Shown here: positions 27,301-42,808 of the stretch, one piece after another | Position numbering within the stretch: position 1 is the first letter of the stretch | Layout: each line of letters opens with the position of its first letter | Made by a program: the position numbers and the translations under genes | Assembly (NCBI GenBank): GCA_018873245.2 | Contig: JAEMBT020000002.1 | Coordinates: 7,290,001-7,354,000 of the forward strand | DNA: 64,000 nt | Direction of reading: 5' to 3' | From: Archegozetes longisetosus | Lineage: Eukaryota > Arthropoda > Arachnida > Sarcoptiformes > Trhypochthoniidae | The notes under the pieces: model-generated | Told to the model about the DNA's origin: nothing | Databases searched by the model: none | The model's input: only the letters and a program-made list of their open reading frames with translations

Positions 27301-30300
27301 TAATTTAGGAATCGCTTATCTCTCATCTCTTATCTCTCTGACAGAGTCAGTTGTTTTGTGTAGCCTTCTTATCATATTCGCGTTTCAATGGTGTCTCTTT
27401 CTTTACTAGAGATTGAGATTTGCACAAAACCTATTCATTTATAAGCTCGTCATTTCTGTATTGATTGATAGACCATATTTCATGTTAGAGAGCATTAGCA
27501 AAAGTGGTGACGCGACCACAGCATCAATACATGCTATTGCTTAGCTTTACTTTAATCTAGTGTTTACTCAACCAAATTCAAGTTTTTATCGTTGAGATAA
27601 ATGCATACATAGTTTGAAGTAGAATCGCCTTATCTATATATTCACTTATATAAAGGTATTGAATTGAAAGGATTCATAATTGTAATTTGTACTAAACAAG
27701 CTTGCACCAAATAAGCTTGCACCAAACACTCGTACCAAACAACATTCGCAACAAACAAGCTTTCACTGTATATCTAACCACACTCTATCCTCCTATCGAA
27801 AACTAACTCTATGCTTATTATCGTACTCTACTATTCCTTTATCATTACTGCAATTTAACTTTATTACCAGTAATGATTAACTTATCATACTATTGAAATC
27901 CTCTTTTCTCTCGATACAACACTTGGGCTGAGATTTTTTCTGCAAAACAATCAAGACAATAATTATTGTATTGAGTTGTGCATATCTCTTCTGATTATTA
28001 TAGTCTCTCTTACCTCAACAAAACATAACTATTTAATGTTGAGCAAAAAATACATAAATGTTTCTCTAACTTTTCTCGAGTTTATCTCTCGTTCTGCTCT
28101 CATTTGTTTGATTTTCCCAAATTTTTGTTTCGCGACAATAATTTGAGCCAAGTTAGTATCTGATTGTATCAGATTTTGAGTTGTAATTTTGGAAGCAAAA
28201 CTGGAGTTTACTAAGATAGGAACAGTAACTTAATTGTTTTGACCACTTGCGCGGTAGAATTAGCGTAGTATAGGAATGGAAGAAAGGAGATTAAATTACG
28301 AAATAGGAGACACTTATGTTTGAGTGTTCAACTATATAGAGTGGTGGCAAACCTTGTTTGATTAGTGTGTTTCCTGATTCGCATGACAAATGATAGCCTT
28401 TCTCTAAAAATTGCAGATGCCTCTAACTAACCCTAACCATATTCTTAGCTTAACTATAACTCTCATTAACCTAATCCATTGTTACTTTGTTTCTTTATCT
28501 TTATCTTTATTTAATCCTCTTCACTAAATCTTCTTAATATCTAGTTGTTTGTTCAATTTTACAGTTTCTTCTCACCCCCAACCATATTATTTTGATTTTC
28601 TGTTTGATTATTGTTATTATTTATCTTCATTGGTAAACCTACTAATTACTTGATGGAAATTTTCTCTATTAGTGTTAGATTTGTCCGAGTTTATACAGAA
28701 AATATTGAAACAGTTGATCTTATTTAGTGATAAAAATAGAGTTTAACTTAATCTGAGTTTAGATATTAACTTACTTTTGGTTATCTTTTAATGTTTTATT
28801 AGGAATATTTGCTTTAATACGATTTGCTAGACTAGCCTTAGGCAAAAGAGTGGTACCATTAATACAGTGTTTGTAGTATTTGTAGGTAATGTAGGTAGTG
28901 CTCAAAATTGCACTATTGCTGGATTATACACCATCGAAACTACAGACAAAGGCATCCAGTACGGGGCTCTCTCTCTCTTTCTTTGCTAAGACAGGCCTCT
29001 CTCTCTCTCTCTCTCTCTCTCCTAAGACAGGCTTATTTAGAAAAGCTCTCCTAATGCTTTGGTTCGCTCGTTGCGCTTTTCACTTTGGGTTAACTGAACT
29101 CTTCTGCAACACTTTCTTAACAAGCAGGCGTGGTATTGAAAAATTTGTGGTTATAGCTGATGGTTGTTTGCATTTTCATTTATGTTCTCACCATTTCTCC
29201 AATTGCTTGTTTTATGCATTTATTATTCAACTGTCGATGAAAATTAGTCTCGATTTTTGACCACATTTAGAAACTGTAAACATTTGAAACAATTCAATGA
29301 TTTCGATTAAGTCACAATTGACGTGTTATCATAGAGCCAACTGTTGCACAAATCACTATGTCTTATGTCTTATTTCTTTATTTGACAAATATTCAACTCT
29401 CAAATACTTAGTCGTTTCTCACTTTTCACCTCCTCTTACTTGCTAATCAACTCAATTAACTGTTTTGCCGAGAATTTGTTGCTCAAATTTTCAGTTGAAA
29501 ATAATTTGATACTAAAACTGAGTCAGTCATATATGATTAATAGCTGAGTGTTAGTAATATTGATGAAATGAAATAGAATCGAGCCTTTTTCGGGTTTCAT
29601 TAAACTGAAATGTATATCAAGTTATGAGTTTCGAAGCTATGAATTTTTAAGATATTATTAGTTATTTAATTTCAACAAATCACTCGAGACTGTATGTTGA
29701 AGCTGAATTTTCTAAATGGGATCGGTTACAAAAGTTCGTTACAGACATTTTTCAAAACATCTATTTACCAATCGATCAAATGATAGCAATTCTTAGAAAA
29801 TTTCAGCCCAATTCACCTCTAAACAAGTGTTCGTGTTTGGTCTAACTTCTATTGTAGTGTAGTGTTGGCTAAGAATTGACTAAATCTCGTGATGGCTAAC
29901 AATTTTGTTTATAAAAATAGTGTTCATTTAATAACTTAAAAGATTTATTATAAACTGTAGGTTTGATTAATTCAAACAAATAAAAGTAGTTGTGAAGTGA
30001 GTTGTTAGGAGTCTATTGTTATCATTATAGATACTATAGTAAAGTGTTGTACTGTATTATTACTGTTAAAAGCATTAATTTCATGTCAAATGAATAGCAT
30101 AACTATAGATAAACTATTAATTGTTCACTGCTTTTATGGAATACAAAGTCTAATTCTTCTGAAGTTACTTCTTATAAGGTCTACTTCTTCTAGAGCTACT
30201 TCTTCTAAGGTCTACTTCTAAAGTGAACTCCTTCTAAGCTAAACTTCTAAAACTACTTCTTGAAAACTGAAGGCTTATTAAAATAGGTTTTCATGTTTAG

Positions 30301-33300
30301 ATGGGTGGCCAAAACACCTTAAAACGTCTCAGTACCTTCACTTGTTTGACAATATTTATGATCGTGACCTGACGGCTAAACCTGCTGTGAAATTAGTGTC
30401 GATGCGTCTGTCAATGCGATTTTCCTCAGCTATTTCTGCCTTCAATCAGCCTATTGTCCAAAATCAACTTTCAAAACCTTGCCATTTATAATACAAAATG
30501 GGAGTAATTACGGATTTGTTTTTAAAGTGAAATTTTCTTTTAAGGGGTAATGCATTTCTTAAATGGTTTGCATTTGGCTTTTAATAAGTAATAATAGGTT
30601 AGAGCTCGTTAACACATCAATACAGTAACACATCGATAGAGGCAAGCTGTTAATAGTGAATGTCCAATATAATAAATGCACTTATATTGAATGCCAAATA
30701 TAATGAACGTACTTATATTGAATCCCCAATATAGTAAACGCACTTATATTGAATCCCCAATATAGTAAACGCACTTATATTGAATCCCCAATATAGTAAA
30801 CGCACTTATATTCGATCCCCAATATTGTGAACGCACTTATCCCTTATCCCATCCCAACACCATTCAACCTGTTTATAGTAAAACCAAGTTATAATCAATG
30901 TGAATTGTTCATCCCCAGAGACTCGCTATGTGGAGGAATTCCTGTATAATTAAATATAGTAAGGCTTAGATTGGCTTCGAATCTGGTCAAATAGTCGCCA
31001 ACTTGTTCACGGGTTAATTAAACAATAAGCCCTCTTGTCAGGAAACTGAGCCTCAACTTAGTGTTAGTCCTACATTAGACACACTATTATTTAATCCATT
31101 ACTCCTATATTGATACCAATGATAGACATGTGAAGAAATGGGCGTTTAAAACAATGAGCACTACGAGCTCTAACAATGAGATAGGTCTTGAGTGGACTTT
31201 TTCATTGATGGAATGTTTTGGTTAGATATATATACGTTATCCTCACTTAATCATACCTTATCTGTACTTTATTTAGTTTCAATTCGTCCTTTTACCCTTC
31301 ATTCCTCTAGGCTATTTTCATTCCTAATTAGCACTCTAATGAAAAAATAATAATCTATTTAAATATATTCTATATAAAGACTTCAGAATTTAAGTTCACT
31401 ATTGGAATGCCATTATTTTTACAATACTTCGCGTCAAACCAATTAAATGTATTATAGGAATGGAATATTTCAAAATTAGTTAAAAATATTGATCAGATAA
31501 AGTAAAAATATACGAAAGGTTGTAGCAAGATGAGAAACGAATCTTAATAGATTTGTGCTTTCAGTCAAAGTGTGGCCTTTTCTGAGGTTATATTTGCTGA
31601 GAGATGAAAAATCAATGTTTAAACTATCAGATTATTATTCAATGCTCATGTATGCTATTCAGACATCAGTTTGACTTCACTAATAAACATCTGTTTACTT
31701 TACTTTATTGATCATTAACTTGGCAATAAATATATAAATTCTGCATCTTTTCAATATTCCTATACATTGTTCAGCTCCTATTTCTTCCCTTTTGTTTCAC
31801 TTCAGTTAAGCTCAATTGAGCTCTCAGTTCTTTCTATCAATTATTATTTCAGAATTGAGTAAAACTTATCAGAAATAATGAAAAGAAAACATAAAACCTA
31901 GCAATGAGTGAACTGTTTTGTAGAAATGGAAATGAATCACTTTGTAAGATATAAAATAGGTATAAGGCGTACAGTTATTAGTTTGAAGAGGAAAACCGGT
32001 TTTTGAGAGAACCTATTCCAAGTGCTTATAAGTTATAACAAACTTCTTCAAGTCAATTTCTGAATCTCTGCCCAATACCTACAACCGTAAAGAATCCTCT
32101 GATTATTGAGTTTTTAATAATCAGAAGCCTTGTTTCGCATTTGGAAGAGTTAACGAGCAGGCTGAAATGAGCAGGCTGAAGCGAGCAGGCTGAAACGAAC
32201 AGGCTGAAGTTTGGAGCCAAACTCATTACTCAGATTTGTTTGAAGTGATTGAATTTATTTGTTTGAAATAATTGCATTTTTTAGGAGAAACTAGGAATGC
32301 AATTGAAAGAATTTAGATTGAAATCAGGTTATACGTTAACAGTAGTAAATAAAAACATAAGTTATAAATGGATAGTTGTAGTGAAGCACAATATATAATT
32401 TGCACAGAATGTTCACCTGAAACAGTGAAATGTTTTGTTTCTGAGAGAGCAAACATGGTTTGTTATCTTGTGCTTTGGTACCACTACTAGTTAAATAAGC
32501 GCTTTGGATATATTATCTCAACATCAGGGCATTTCTCCTTCTATTTAGTTTGTTTCTTTTCCGTCCAAAATCTGATCCATTGCACCAAATCTGATGCATA
32601 GCACCCAACGCACACAAACAACATCCTGTAAACGCGACAACTTCAACAGTTACAGCCATGATTTGTTGAATCGAACAGAAAAGATGTTTGAATAACGCGA
32701 TTCAATGTGCTATACTTAAGTTGCTCATTAGTGCTTAAGTTACATACTGTTCGCTTGCATACAGTTCAGTTACATAGTATTCACTTTACATAGCGTTCAC
32801 TTTACATAGTGTTCGCTTACACTGTTCACTTACATACTTTCCATATACATACTGCTAACTTACATACTGTTAACTTACCTCTAGTTCACTTCTACCAACC
32901 ATTATAACTAGGTTTAAAGTATGGTTTGGTGCGTTTTGTTCTACACATAATTACACTTTGAGACAAGTATTTCTGTGGCATTGTCTGATTGGAATTGTCT
33001 TAGTATTAATATAGGAGTGATATAAAAGTGATTTCTATTTGTAATTAGTATAATTGCGGAACTGTAGATGACTAATAACCTTATGTGTTATGCTTTCATG
33101 TATAATAAATCATTACGACTATTATCTTAATTTTTCACTCCAAACGGATTTCAGTCTTTATTTATTTACTTTTTATATCTTATATTTGCCCTAAAATCAG
33201 ATCCTTTACAGCTTTATTAAACCTTTTTTGTGGTAAACACTATTATATGGCGATTGTCTTAAAAACGGTTGTCGAAAAATAGTGAAAACCGCATATGAAA

Positions 33301-36300
33301 TAGCAAACATTTAACTAGTGTTTCATCTTCATACTTCTTTACTTATAGTTTAAACAAAGCCAACTTACCAGAACTGATGACATGACAGTCGCTCATTTCA
33401 GTAGAGACTGATGAGATACTTGTTCACTATTATTTGCTACTGCTCTGCCTCTTATTTAGTGGTTATTTTGCTTAAATAAAGTAATTTCGAAATAAGTACT
33501 CTATTGTGGCCAACACTCTTTCCATATAATGTCCATCAAAATCTCATTGTATTCCAGCCGATGTAACACAATAAAAAAGTGAGGGATATTGTTGTTATAT
33601 AAAAGATTATTGTAGCACTACATTTTCGGTAATATGGATTATATTTGGAGGGGGCGCATATTGGCTAATGTCAGTTATATTTGGAGGGTACACATTCGGT
33701 AATATGTATTATATTTGGTAATATGTATTATATTTGGAGAGGGGCACATATTCCCTAAGATCCATTATATCTTAAGAGGTACCTAAGAGGCAGCGCAAAA
33801 AACGACAACTCAAGTTAGACTTTCTGAAACGCGCTAACTTGCCAATGCTTGTTCCCTCTGGGCTTCCACCTGATGACATTTAAATTACACCTTAAACTAC
33901 TATACCAGCTAAATGGTGTGTAAAGTTATTGTTGGCTCACAGAGCTCTGGCAAGACTATCTGTCTACTACTTTCTCTTAGTTAAGACTGATTTTATATAT
34001 GAATACTATGTGTTAATGGTATTTATTTCGTGCCAAATGCAAATCACTGCCTGGTCACTATAGCGTGCAATTAATGACTCAACATTTTTATCAAAGCTTT
34101 AGTTAACTTTTATTCGACATTCGCAAAGTTTCAGCATGAATTCAAGTTCATTTCATAACTAGTGATACGATTCAGTATTCATTTTAACTCCTTTATTATG
34201 ATATGCATCCGATTCACTACTTTTAAACGTTCAAAAGCATATCTATGAAAATAAGGTTATATTAAATAGAGGCACAAATACACACAGACGTTATCCATCA
34301 AAGATGACAACCAATGCCTTCTGGTTAAAGCCATTGACATTTTGCTTTGTAAAAAGAGGCGTATATTTATATTATATACTTTTATCTGCTATAAGCACAC
34401 ACATACACTTCTGGCTGCTTTAGCTTCGGTTTGCTTAACTAGCCTGACATCCTATCCCTAACTACTACTCATCTCTTCAATTTTTCTTATTAACGCCGAG
34501 TCAACTTCATCATTTGAGAGACTAATCTCTTCCCCAATTCTAATCTTTACCAACCAGTGATCACAAATTAGTATATTTCAATGATGAACACTTTAATCGA
34601 CTATGAGTTATCATTTGATGATTAAGTCTTAGAAGATTGGGAATAGGATTGGGCGCATGGATGAGTCTGGACGTATTTATATACATATCTTACTTCCTCA
34701 CCTGGTCTGTTAGTGAAACTGGTGGGACACACCCTGGTATGGGCTAAACATGAACTGATATATTGGGTCTTGTTGAAATGGGTGCGGTGTTCATTTTCAC
34801 CAATCTATGCATCTTTACACATTACCTATTTTATAAGTCATTTTTCACCACGTTTAACTATCTCTGCCTCCAATACCACACTTTCCATCTATTTTTAATA
34901 CCTAATTATGTCAACTTATATGAAATTTCATACTTCTGTCTCGAGGCTTCTGTCGTTGTGATTTTCGGCTTCTGTCCTACAGATCTTCTGCTTGAGTGGT
35001 AGGAATTGTAGGAGAAAAAGAAAACAGAATTATAGAGATTGGTAGAGAGTTTGGCTGGGATTATTATAAAATATAGCTATGTGTACAAGAGACTTGTGCT
35101 TTACTTATTTATGCGTTTCAGTTTAGAATAACTGAAAGTTTTTAATATTTTATATTTACAATTTTCAATGTGTTTCTTTCACTCATAAATATCTTATGTT
35201 TACACCCATTTAACCAATATTTTAACCAAAGCCAATCTAAATTATGCTTTCTATCTAAACGGCTGCTACAATAGTGTCACTAAAAATATATCATCTTTTT
35301 ATAGAGTTTAGTTTCACATAATCAATTCTCCCTTAGATTTCTGCTAAACTACAGCCACATTTCTTCAAACTTTACGCATATTTCTACTCAACTTTAGCCA
35401 GATTTTAGGTTAGAAACAAATAGATTGGTTGGCAAATGTGTTAATACTGAATGAAAATCTATAAAAGCAAATAGCACTTGAATTGAGCTCCGATCTCAAG
35501 TTTCACTTGTTTTCAAGCCAAATGGTCGAACCCTGTTGTCGAAATTCCTTTGCCTGCTTTCAAAATAAGATAAAATAGCAGAGAATGTACTGTAAATACA
35601 AGCAAATATCAGAAGGAGTGAACAATCTTTCAATAGTTGATTAAAGAGCAGTTTATTGAGTAGTTTATTAAAGATTAAAAGTTATTTTAAGTATAATTAT
35701 TTGGTGACAATGTTTTTTTGGTTTTGTTTGTTGAGATGGTGTTGCATACGCCCAGTTGGATAAGAAGTCCAACGCGGGTCTCATTAATAAGACTCCCATC
35801 TTGACAGCTCTCTTCCTGTACAGGCCAAACTACACTAAATGTACAGGCTACACTATACTAAATGTACGGGCTCAGCTACACTAAATATACAAGCCCAACT
35901 ACACTCAACTTGTAAAATATCCCCAAACTTAGCGCAAAATACGTAGAATTGGAAAGGTTCAGCCTTAGTCCTCTTGGTTTAGTCTTGTTGGTGTTAGACC
36001 TCTTGGTTTTAGTCGTCCTGGTTTTTCTTCAGCTCACTATATTATTTCTATAGCCGGTTTAGGGGATCTCCAATTGTTCACTTTCGTAGAAAACCCCCTT
36101 CAGCGCACTTTTCAAGGTTTCCAGTTTTCAGCATATAAATCAGCTCTAAGTTTGTTTTAATCTTTTTTAATTTTATTTCGTCTATTTCCACTGTATATGT
36201 CCTCAAAACTCTGAACTGAAGCACTAAAATTTGAATTTTTATATATTTCTCTTATTATCGTATGAGTTAAGTTACAAAATCATAGTCTCAAATATGGCTT

Positions 36301-39300
36301 TGAATATTTCAAACTGAATTTAGTTTTGAATTTTAGCCTCAAACCTATTGCCAATAAAGATAATCATTTTGGAGTCATGAATATATTTGGCTCAAATCAG
36401 TTGAATATTAATGACTTATTAGCTGAATTAGTGGAATGGCGTGAATATTATTTGTTTATTGGTTGCGATGGAAGCTAAAAACAAAATGAGTTTTTAGTGT
36501 TGTTGAGAGCTAGAAATGGTTGAAATATATGACTAAATAAAAGTCAAGGATGAGAAGAGAGTCCAAACTCCCCAAAGGTTCCCCTATTCTGCTCGTAAAA
36601 TACAAGCGGAATGTTGGCTCATTCCATATCAACTGCATATGGCTTCAGGCCTTTATTTTTAAGTGTCACGAATCTTAATATCAGAAAATATTAATATCAA
36701 ATATTTTAGTTATTTATATTAAAAAACTTTCTTTTGTATGTCTAGTATTCAAATGATTGAATGTAAAATATCTTAAATGCTTATTCAATTGTAGGATTGC
36801 TATTATTTGTTTAAAGAGAGCATAGTCTAGAGCAAAAAAATATGAATTAGTCCGGGAATCGGTTGAGGAATTGGTAAAGGAATTTGATAAATAGGAAAAT
36901 GGTGTCGCTATGAATTGGTTTAAGTGATTGCTTTAACAACCTGTCTCTTCTTTGGCGCTCCTTTGCCAGGCCTTTTAGCCATTGAAAGTATGTATGTTCA
37001 ACAAGAGTAGGGAATGTAAGGCATGCCATTTCAAATCCTCCACCCCGGCCGACAAGCAGTTCTTCCACCTTAACCTAAACGTCTCAACGTCCTTATTGTC
37101 CAAAATAGTACAGAGAGATCCACAACAATAGGTTTTGTTACTTAGAGTCAAACTAATATTTCATGGTTATTGTATTGCTTTTCCATTTGATAATAGTGAT
37201 GGCAGTGGTAACTAAAGGTGGGTGTTTGCAATCATGAATCTGCTAAAAACTAGCGAGAGTCCCATACTTTTCTAAACTAAGCTTATGATAGACTAGGACT
37301 GGATCCGAGCCCCCATACTTTTCTAAACCAAGCTCACGATAGACTAGGACTGGATCCGGACCCCCATACTTTCCTAAACTAAGCTAGTACACCAGGACTG
37401 GATCCGAGCCCCCCATGCTTTCTTAAACTAAGCTTGTAATACACTGGGACTTGATGGAAGCCCCATACTTTCCTTAACTAAGCTTATGATAGACTAGGAT
37501 TGAATCCAAGCCCAGCTCGTTTAGAGGGTACATGTTTTCTACTGTTAAAAATACTACACATATCGCTTTCAGATCTGCTCTTTCCTACATTGCCCTCTCT
37601 TGCATTTGTTTTGATCTCGAGTTTTCCTTCGAACGATCTTCTATTTTATGGAAAACCAACTGATACATGACATTATAATAATAACATACTTGGTATATGT
37701 TTTAGTATATATTTTAATATATTAGTAGACACTATAGAAGCTATTTTCAATTTTTATCAACACTAATGAAATATTATTTTATCTAAAATATCTTAAAACT
37801 TTCAAATGCATGATGCTTATCAAAATTTTCTTAATGATTATCAAGCTTTTCTTAATGATTATTCAAAACGTTGGAAGTATTAACAGCTAGAACAATTGAG
37901 GAGATGAGTTTTAGAAGAAGTTATAGCAAACGATGCGTCAAATAGTTGGAAAGCTGACTAACTAGTTTGTATGGCTGTCTGCAACTAGTGTTATATATTA
38001 GATATTACTTATTCTACTTATAATCCTTCATTCATAAAAACTATATGATTTCAATACTATTATTATATAGTCTGATGTGTTTTGATTTATTCAAACAAAT
38101 AACTCTTTTTTATTTACTTTTTTTTACGTCAATCTCTATTGAATTAATAGAATAAATATTTAGTGAAATACACCAATAAGTTATATAACAATTAATTGAG
38201 TCTTGTTTGCATTTGACTGACAGAACGTCGGCAAATCTTTAGACACGGTTAGTCTCAGGGGAGGAGTATAGAAATAGTTAGAAATAGGAGTTATATTAGA
38301 ATGAGGTGATGTTGATGGTGACAAAATCTATAATAATGGGCATTATTCAGTGTCAATGTTGGTGTATATGCGTATGATGAACTCCTCTTTTTCTCACATC
38401 TGGTTGGTCCGCCAAATAATCGATTGACGTATAAACATTTTTAACCTACCCGCTCTTCTTCCAAGTCCTTTCTACAAGCCTATCATCTTCTTGATTTGCG
38501 CCATCACCTCCGCTCTCGCTTTCATATCTCTCACTCTGATATTTCTGGAAAAAAACATCTTTCAGTTTCTCTACTGGTTTTACTTTTTATATAACTTATT
38601 TGCCATCAAATCTAAAATATTTTCGACAAAAGCACTAATGGATAAAGACTGGAATTGAGTAAAGACTCGAATTGAGTAGCGAAACAGAAATTACTTAGAA
38701 ATGCAAGCAACGGTTGTTTTAGTGGTCACAAATTGCTTTTAGTGGCTCACAATTCATAAATAATTCAGCGCAACAAAAGTCATCTTTTCTAAGTTTACTC
38801 AATAATTGTTAGGAATGCGATGTCTCTCAGACGACACTCTTGTAGAAGTGAAATAACAGCAAAATTCTTAACAGAAATTCAATTTGTAACTCAAGTCTTC
38901 CTATAGATCATTTGAATAGACTTTCATATTTATAATTTACGTTATGCTGGTTTGAAGTTTTAGAAACATGATTTACTCGCATGAAAACATTCTTTTTATT
39001 CAGCACTTTATTTGGTTGAAAGACTTGGAAAGAGTGGTAGAAAGACTTGTAGAGAGAGTTGTGGAAAGACTTGTAGAGAGAGTTGTGGAAAGACTTAGTT
39101 TGAATTGTGGAGAGACTCGTAAAAAACGTCTCGTAAAAAGTCTGACCTGTTATTTGAGCTCTCTATGCTTTTGAGCGTCGCTGAAATACACTTTTGAACG
39201 TCGCTGAAATATACTTTGAGTAATAATGTCACTAATACCTGCTTTAGTGATAAGGCTAAGATTGTTATGTTACTACGCGAAACGCTACTAAGTTATTATG

Positions 39301-42016
39301 TTCTATAACCGCAAACTCATTCATTATTCATACGGTCCACAAGAATGGACCTTAAGAATAGACCCCATGTTTTGCCTTCTTCTGATCAGTGTTTTATTAT
39401 TTCATTTTTGCTCATAATGTGTTGAACGAGGATATAGCAATTTTGCTTTGTTAGTCAATATATTATTATTGTAAATAACACTTTACTATATATAGGATTA
39501 TTTTCTATCAATATGTTTCTCAACAATTTTTCGCCTAATGGTTGAGTTGTTTTAAGGAAATTTGTGTTACACTTTACCTAACTATTGAGGAAAATCCAGA
39601 TGAATATTGGCAGAATACATGAAACTGTTTCCTTTTTATATTTTTCACTTCATTTAGTTTAGAAAAATAAGTTTTATTTTTAGAACTCACTTTTTTATTA
39701 TAATTTTAGTCCAACAAATTTATAGTGGCTTCTTATGGTTCTTGTGGTTCTTATGTTAATATATTTTAATCAAACTTTTTTTGAGCAGTTCATAAAATGA
39801 AGATAAAAACAAATGTAAAAATTAGTGAGGAGTAATAAAATTTGAAAAATGTTCGATCGATAAGATTGTCATCTCTAAAAAATAGCAAAATTCTTATCTA
39901 AATGGCTCTAAAATTGATATATTAGGCAAATTGAGCGAGAAGACTCAGTATAGCAGCTATAATTACTTGTTTAATTTGAAATGCCTAACAATAATAAGTA
40001 ATATGTCTGAGAATAATCTGAGAGTAAAATTTTGAGAAAAAGCTACTTATTTAGATTGAGAAAAAGCTACTTGTTTAAACTGAGGAAAGGTTACTTGTTC
40101 AAACTAAGGAAAGGTTGCTTGTTCAAATTGAGAAAAGCTGCTTGTTCAAATCCAAAAAAGCTATTTGTTCAAATTTAGCTTTCAACCCTTCGCATCGCTT
40201 GTTTTCATACATATCGTGTAAGAAATCATTAATTATTCTTTTAGTGATAACTATATATTAAATTTTTCAAGAAAGGACATTCTTTGTGTTTTTTTCTCAA
40301 GTGATAATTTATCTAAAATCATAAGAATAAAAAGTCAAATTAGATTTAACTATTAAATAATTAATAACATCTAAAATTTCCAAAAGGCATAATTATCTTT
40401 TTAGAAGTTTAATACATTCATTGATCATTTTTTGGTTTGAGTCGTCTTCGAGAGAGAGAGAAGATCAGAATCCAGTGATTATATGAGTTAACAGTGAGTA
40501 TAAAATAGATGAGGGAAAGTAAGTCTTCGTGAATGCTTGTTAAATGTTCTTATTTAGTGATAGTAAGTGATAGATGATCAGTCTTTCCTTTGAATGCCGT
40601 CAAACAATTACATGAGTTACTACACCATTGAGAAGTCTAAGAATTCTAAGTCTAGCAGTAACCCACCATCGATTAAGAGCCATACCTGTATCGGTATTCT
40701 TCTCGACATCGGTGGTCTTCCGCGGCAAATTCCATATTGATAATAGTGTCAAATAACGTAGTTTATGTTTAGGGTGTCATCACAGACCAATTAGTGATAG
40801 CTAAGGCCATTGTTGGTTAGAATGCGTGGACGGTGATTAGCGATGTTTGCGTTATGCTGTTAGCCCCTCATTTTGAGAGCGTTTTTTACTTTATCATTAT
40901 ATTGTTCTCCACTTTCTAATACTCACACTTCTAGTCGAGTTTCCTTTCTTTTCGCCTCTGGTTAAGGATGTGAATAATAAAGAGTGAAATTAATTTTTTA
41001 CTCAACTAGTCTTCATAATGACATGGGCGTCAATCTTATTGATATTCGATCCTAAACAACGCTAGTCTTCTCCTTATCTTTATCTCTATAAAACATCTAC
41101 TTTTTCAATGCCACTAATTTGTTTTATTGTTCTCTTTTCACGAAAATCCAATAAATTCAAACTGACTGGTGAGGAGAGAAGAGAAATCATATTTGAATTT
41201 TCAACTCATAATGTCTACTTTGGTTGCAATTTAAATGAGAAATAGTTGATTGTTTAAGGATTGGATTGATTAGAAATAGTTGAAGCATGAAATAGAAACA
41301 CATAGTTAAAGTAGATCTAAGTCGAGTCTAACTTATGAAACAATATGGTCAGCTCAATCCTATAAAGTTGTATCTATTTGGTGCCTTTCTATTTTACATA
41401 CCACTTTGTTGTTGGAGCCCAACCATTTTCACTTCTCTTTTTATTATACATTATAACAGGAATCGAACTAATCGCCGAATCAGTGCTACAAAGTCCTATC
41501 TTTAATATCACTAGAAACAGAAATAACACTTTATAATACTAAATCCACGAAATGTTGAGATCTGGTAGAATTTGAGTACTATTATTAAGTAGAGTACGTT
41601 AGCTATTGAGTAGAATCGGTTCATTAAAACTTGTATAGACATTTTATAAAGTATAAAATAGTTATATAGCGGTAGTAAAGCAGTATAGCTGTAGTATAAG
41701 TAGTAAAGCAGTAGTGTAGTAGTGATATACTCGTTGTATAGTTGTATTAAAGCCTGCACTATGCTTAATACTTCCACTCAGTGATCTCTAATTGATTACA
41801 TTCTACTCGTATCTTCATTTCTCTACCCGTTCAATATTTCATGTTTAGCTTTGACATGCATATATTCCAAAGTTATTTCATCTCCACTTATATCATTCAC
41901 TGCTTCCAACTCTCTTCTTTTCTATGCTTCTAATTTCCATTCACTTTTCTACTACTGTATCTCTTATGGGTATTTGCTTCTGGAATGCGATCTCTCTTAC
42001 TCACTTTTGCTCACTA

Positions 42017-42055
<39 letters not shown>

Positions 42056-42755
42056 TGCTTCTTTTGATCAATGATTTGATGGATTGCTTTTAAATTTAAG
42101 TTTTTATTTAGTAAAATACCTTTGGCTGGTTGTGACTTGAAGTCTTGATTGCCTTAAAAGAAAGTTTGCTGGATATATTATAGTTGATGTGATAGTAAGG
42201 CTTCTGATTTAGAGGAATGTTTTTATTATGAAAAATCAAATGACATATTGGTTGACTCGGCTTCTCATTGTTTAGTTGCTTTAGGCAAAAGACTAACTTT
42301 CATAAGCGATAGTGTTTTCAATTGAATTTTATTATCTTCTTATTTGGATTTTAATTTCCTAAGTAGTTAGACTTCTGTTTTTAGTCATCAATTGCACGTG
42401 AAATGAGTTAGGATTTGATGGAATTGAGTAGTGGAATGGAGAGCACAAAAGAGATGAAGAGCTTTAGTACTAATTAATTAGGAATATATAAATATTAATC
42501 AATGATAAAAGTAATTTAAACTATTTCAGCAAATAATCGCATTTGTTTTATGCATCACAACACAAAAATACATTCAAATTAAAGACAAAATACACTGAAA
42601 TTAATGAGAAATGTTTATCCAATTAATATTTAAAAACGTTAGTTAAAGCCTATTATGTCTCTCTGCCCTGTTTTTTGTATTTGGATGAGTAACTCTTTTC
42701 AAGATAGTATGTCGAGTGTTATTATTTTTTCAACCTTCAAATCTCCATTCTAGCA

Positions 42756-42808
<53 letters not shown>

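Noticed and set aside
28898-29260. 120-codon plus-strand open frame
   Set aside because: Built around (CT)n runs with no recognisable domain, inside the TCF intron.
38968-39174. 68-codon frame with RVVERLVE repeats
   Set aside because: It is the translation of a 27-bp tandem repeat and has no other support.
40640-40860. G+C-richer patch that might be a decayed exon
   Set aside because: Translations on both strands are broken by stops and match no family I know; it may be an old repeat but cannot be supported.
41391-41481. Possible tRNA on the minus strand (agttcgattcc, B-box-like)
   Set aside because: The bases around the putative T loop do not pair and no acceptor stem or A box fits.
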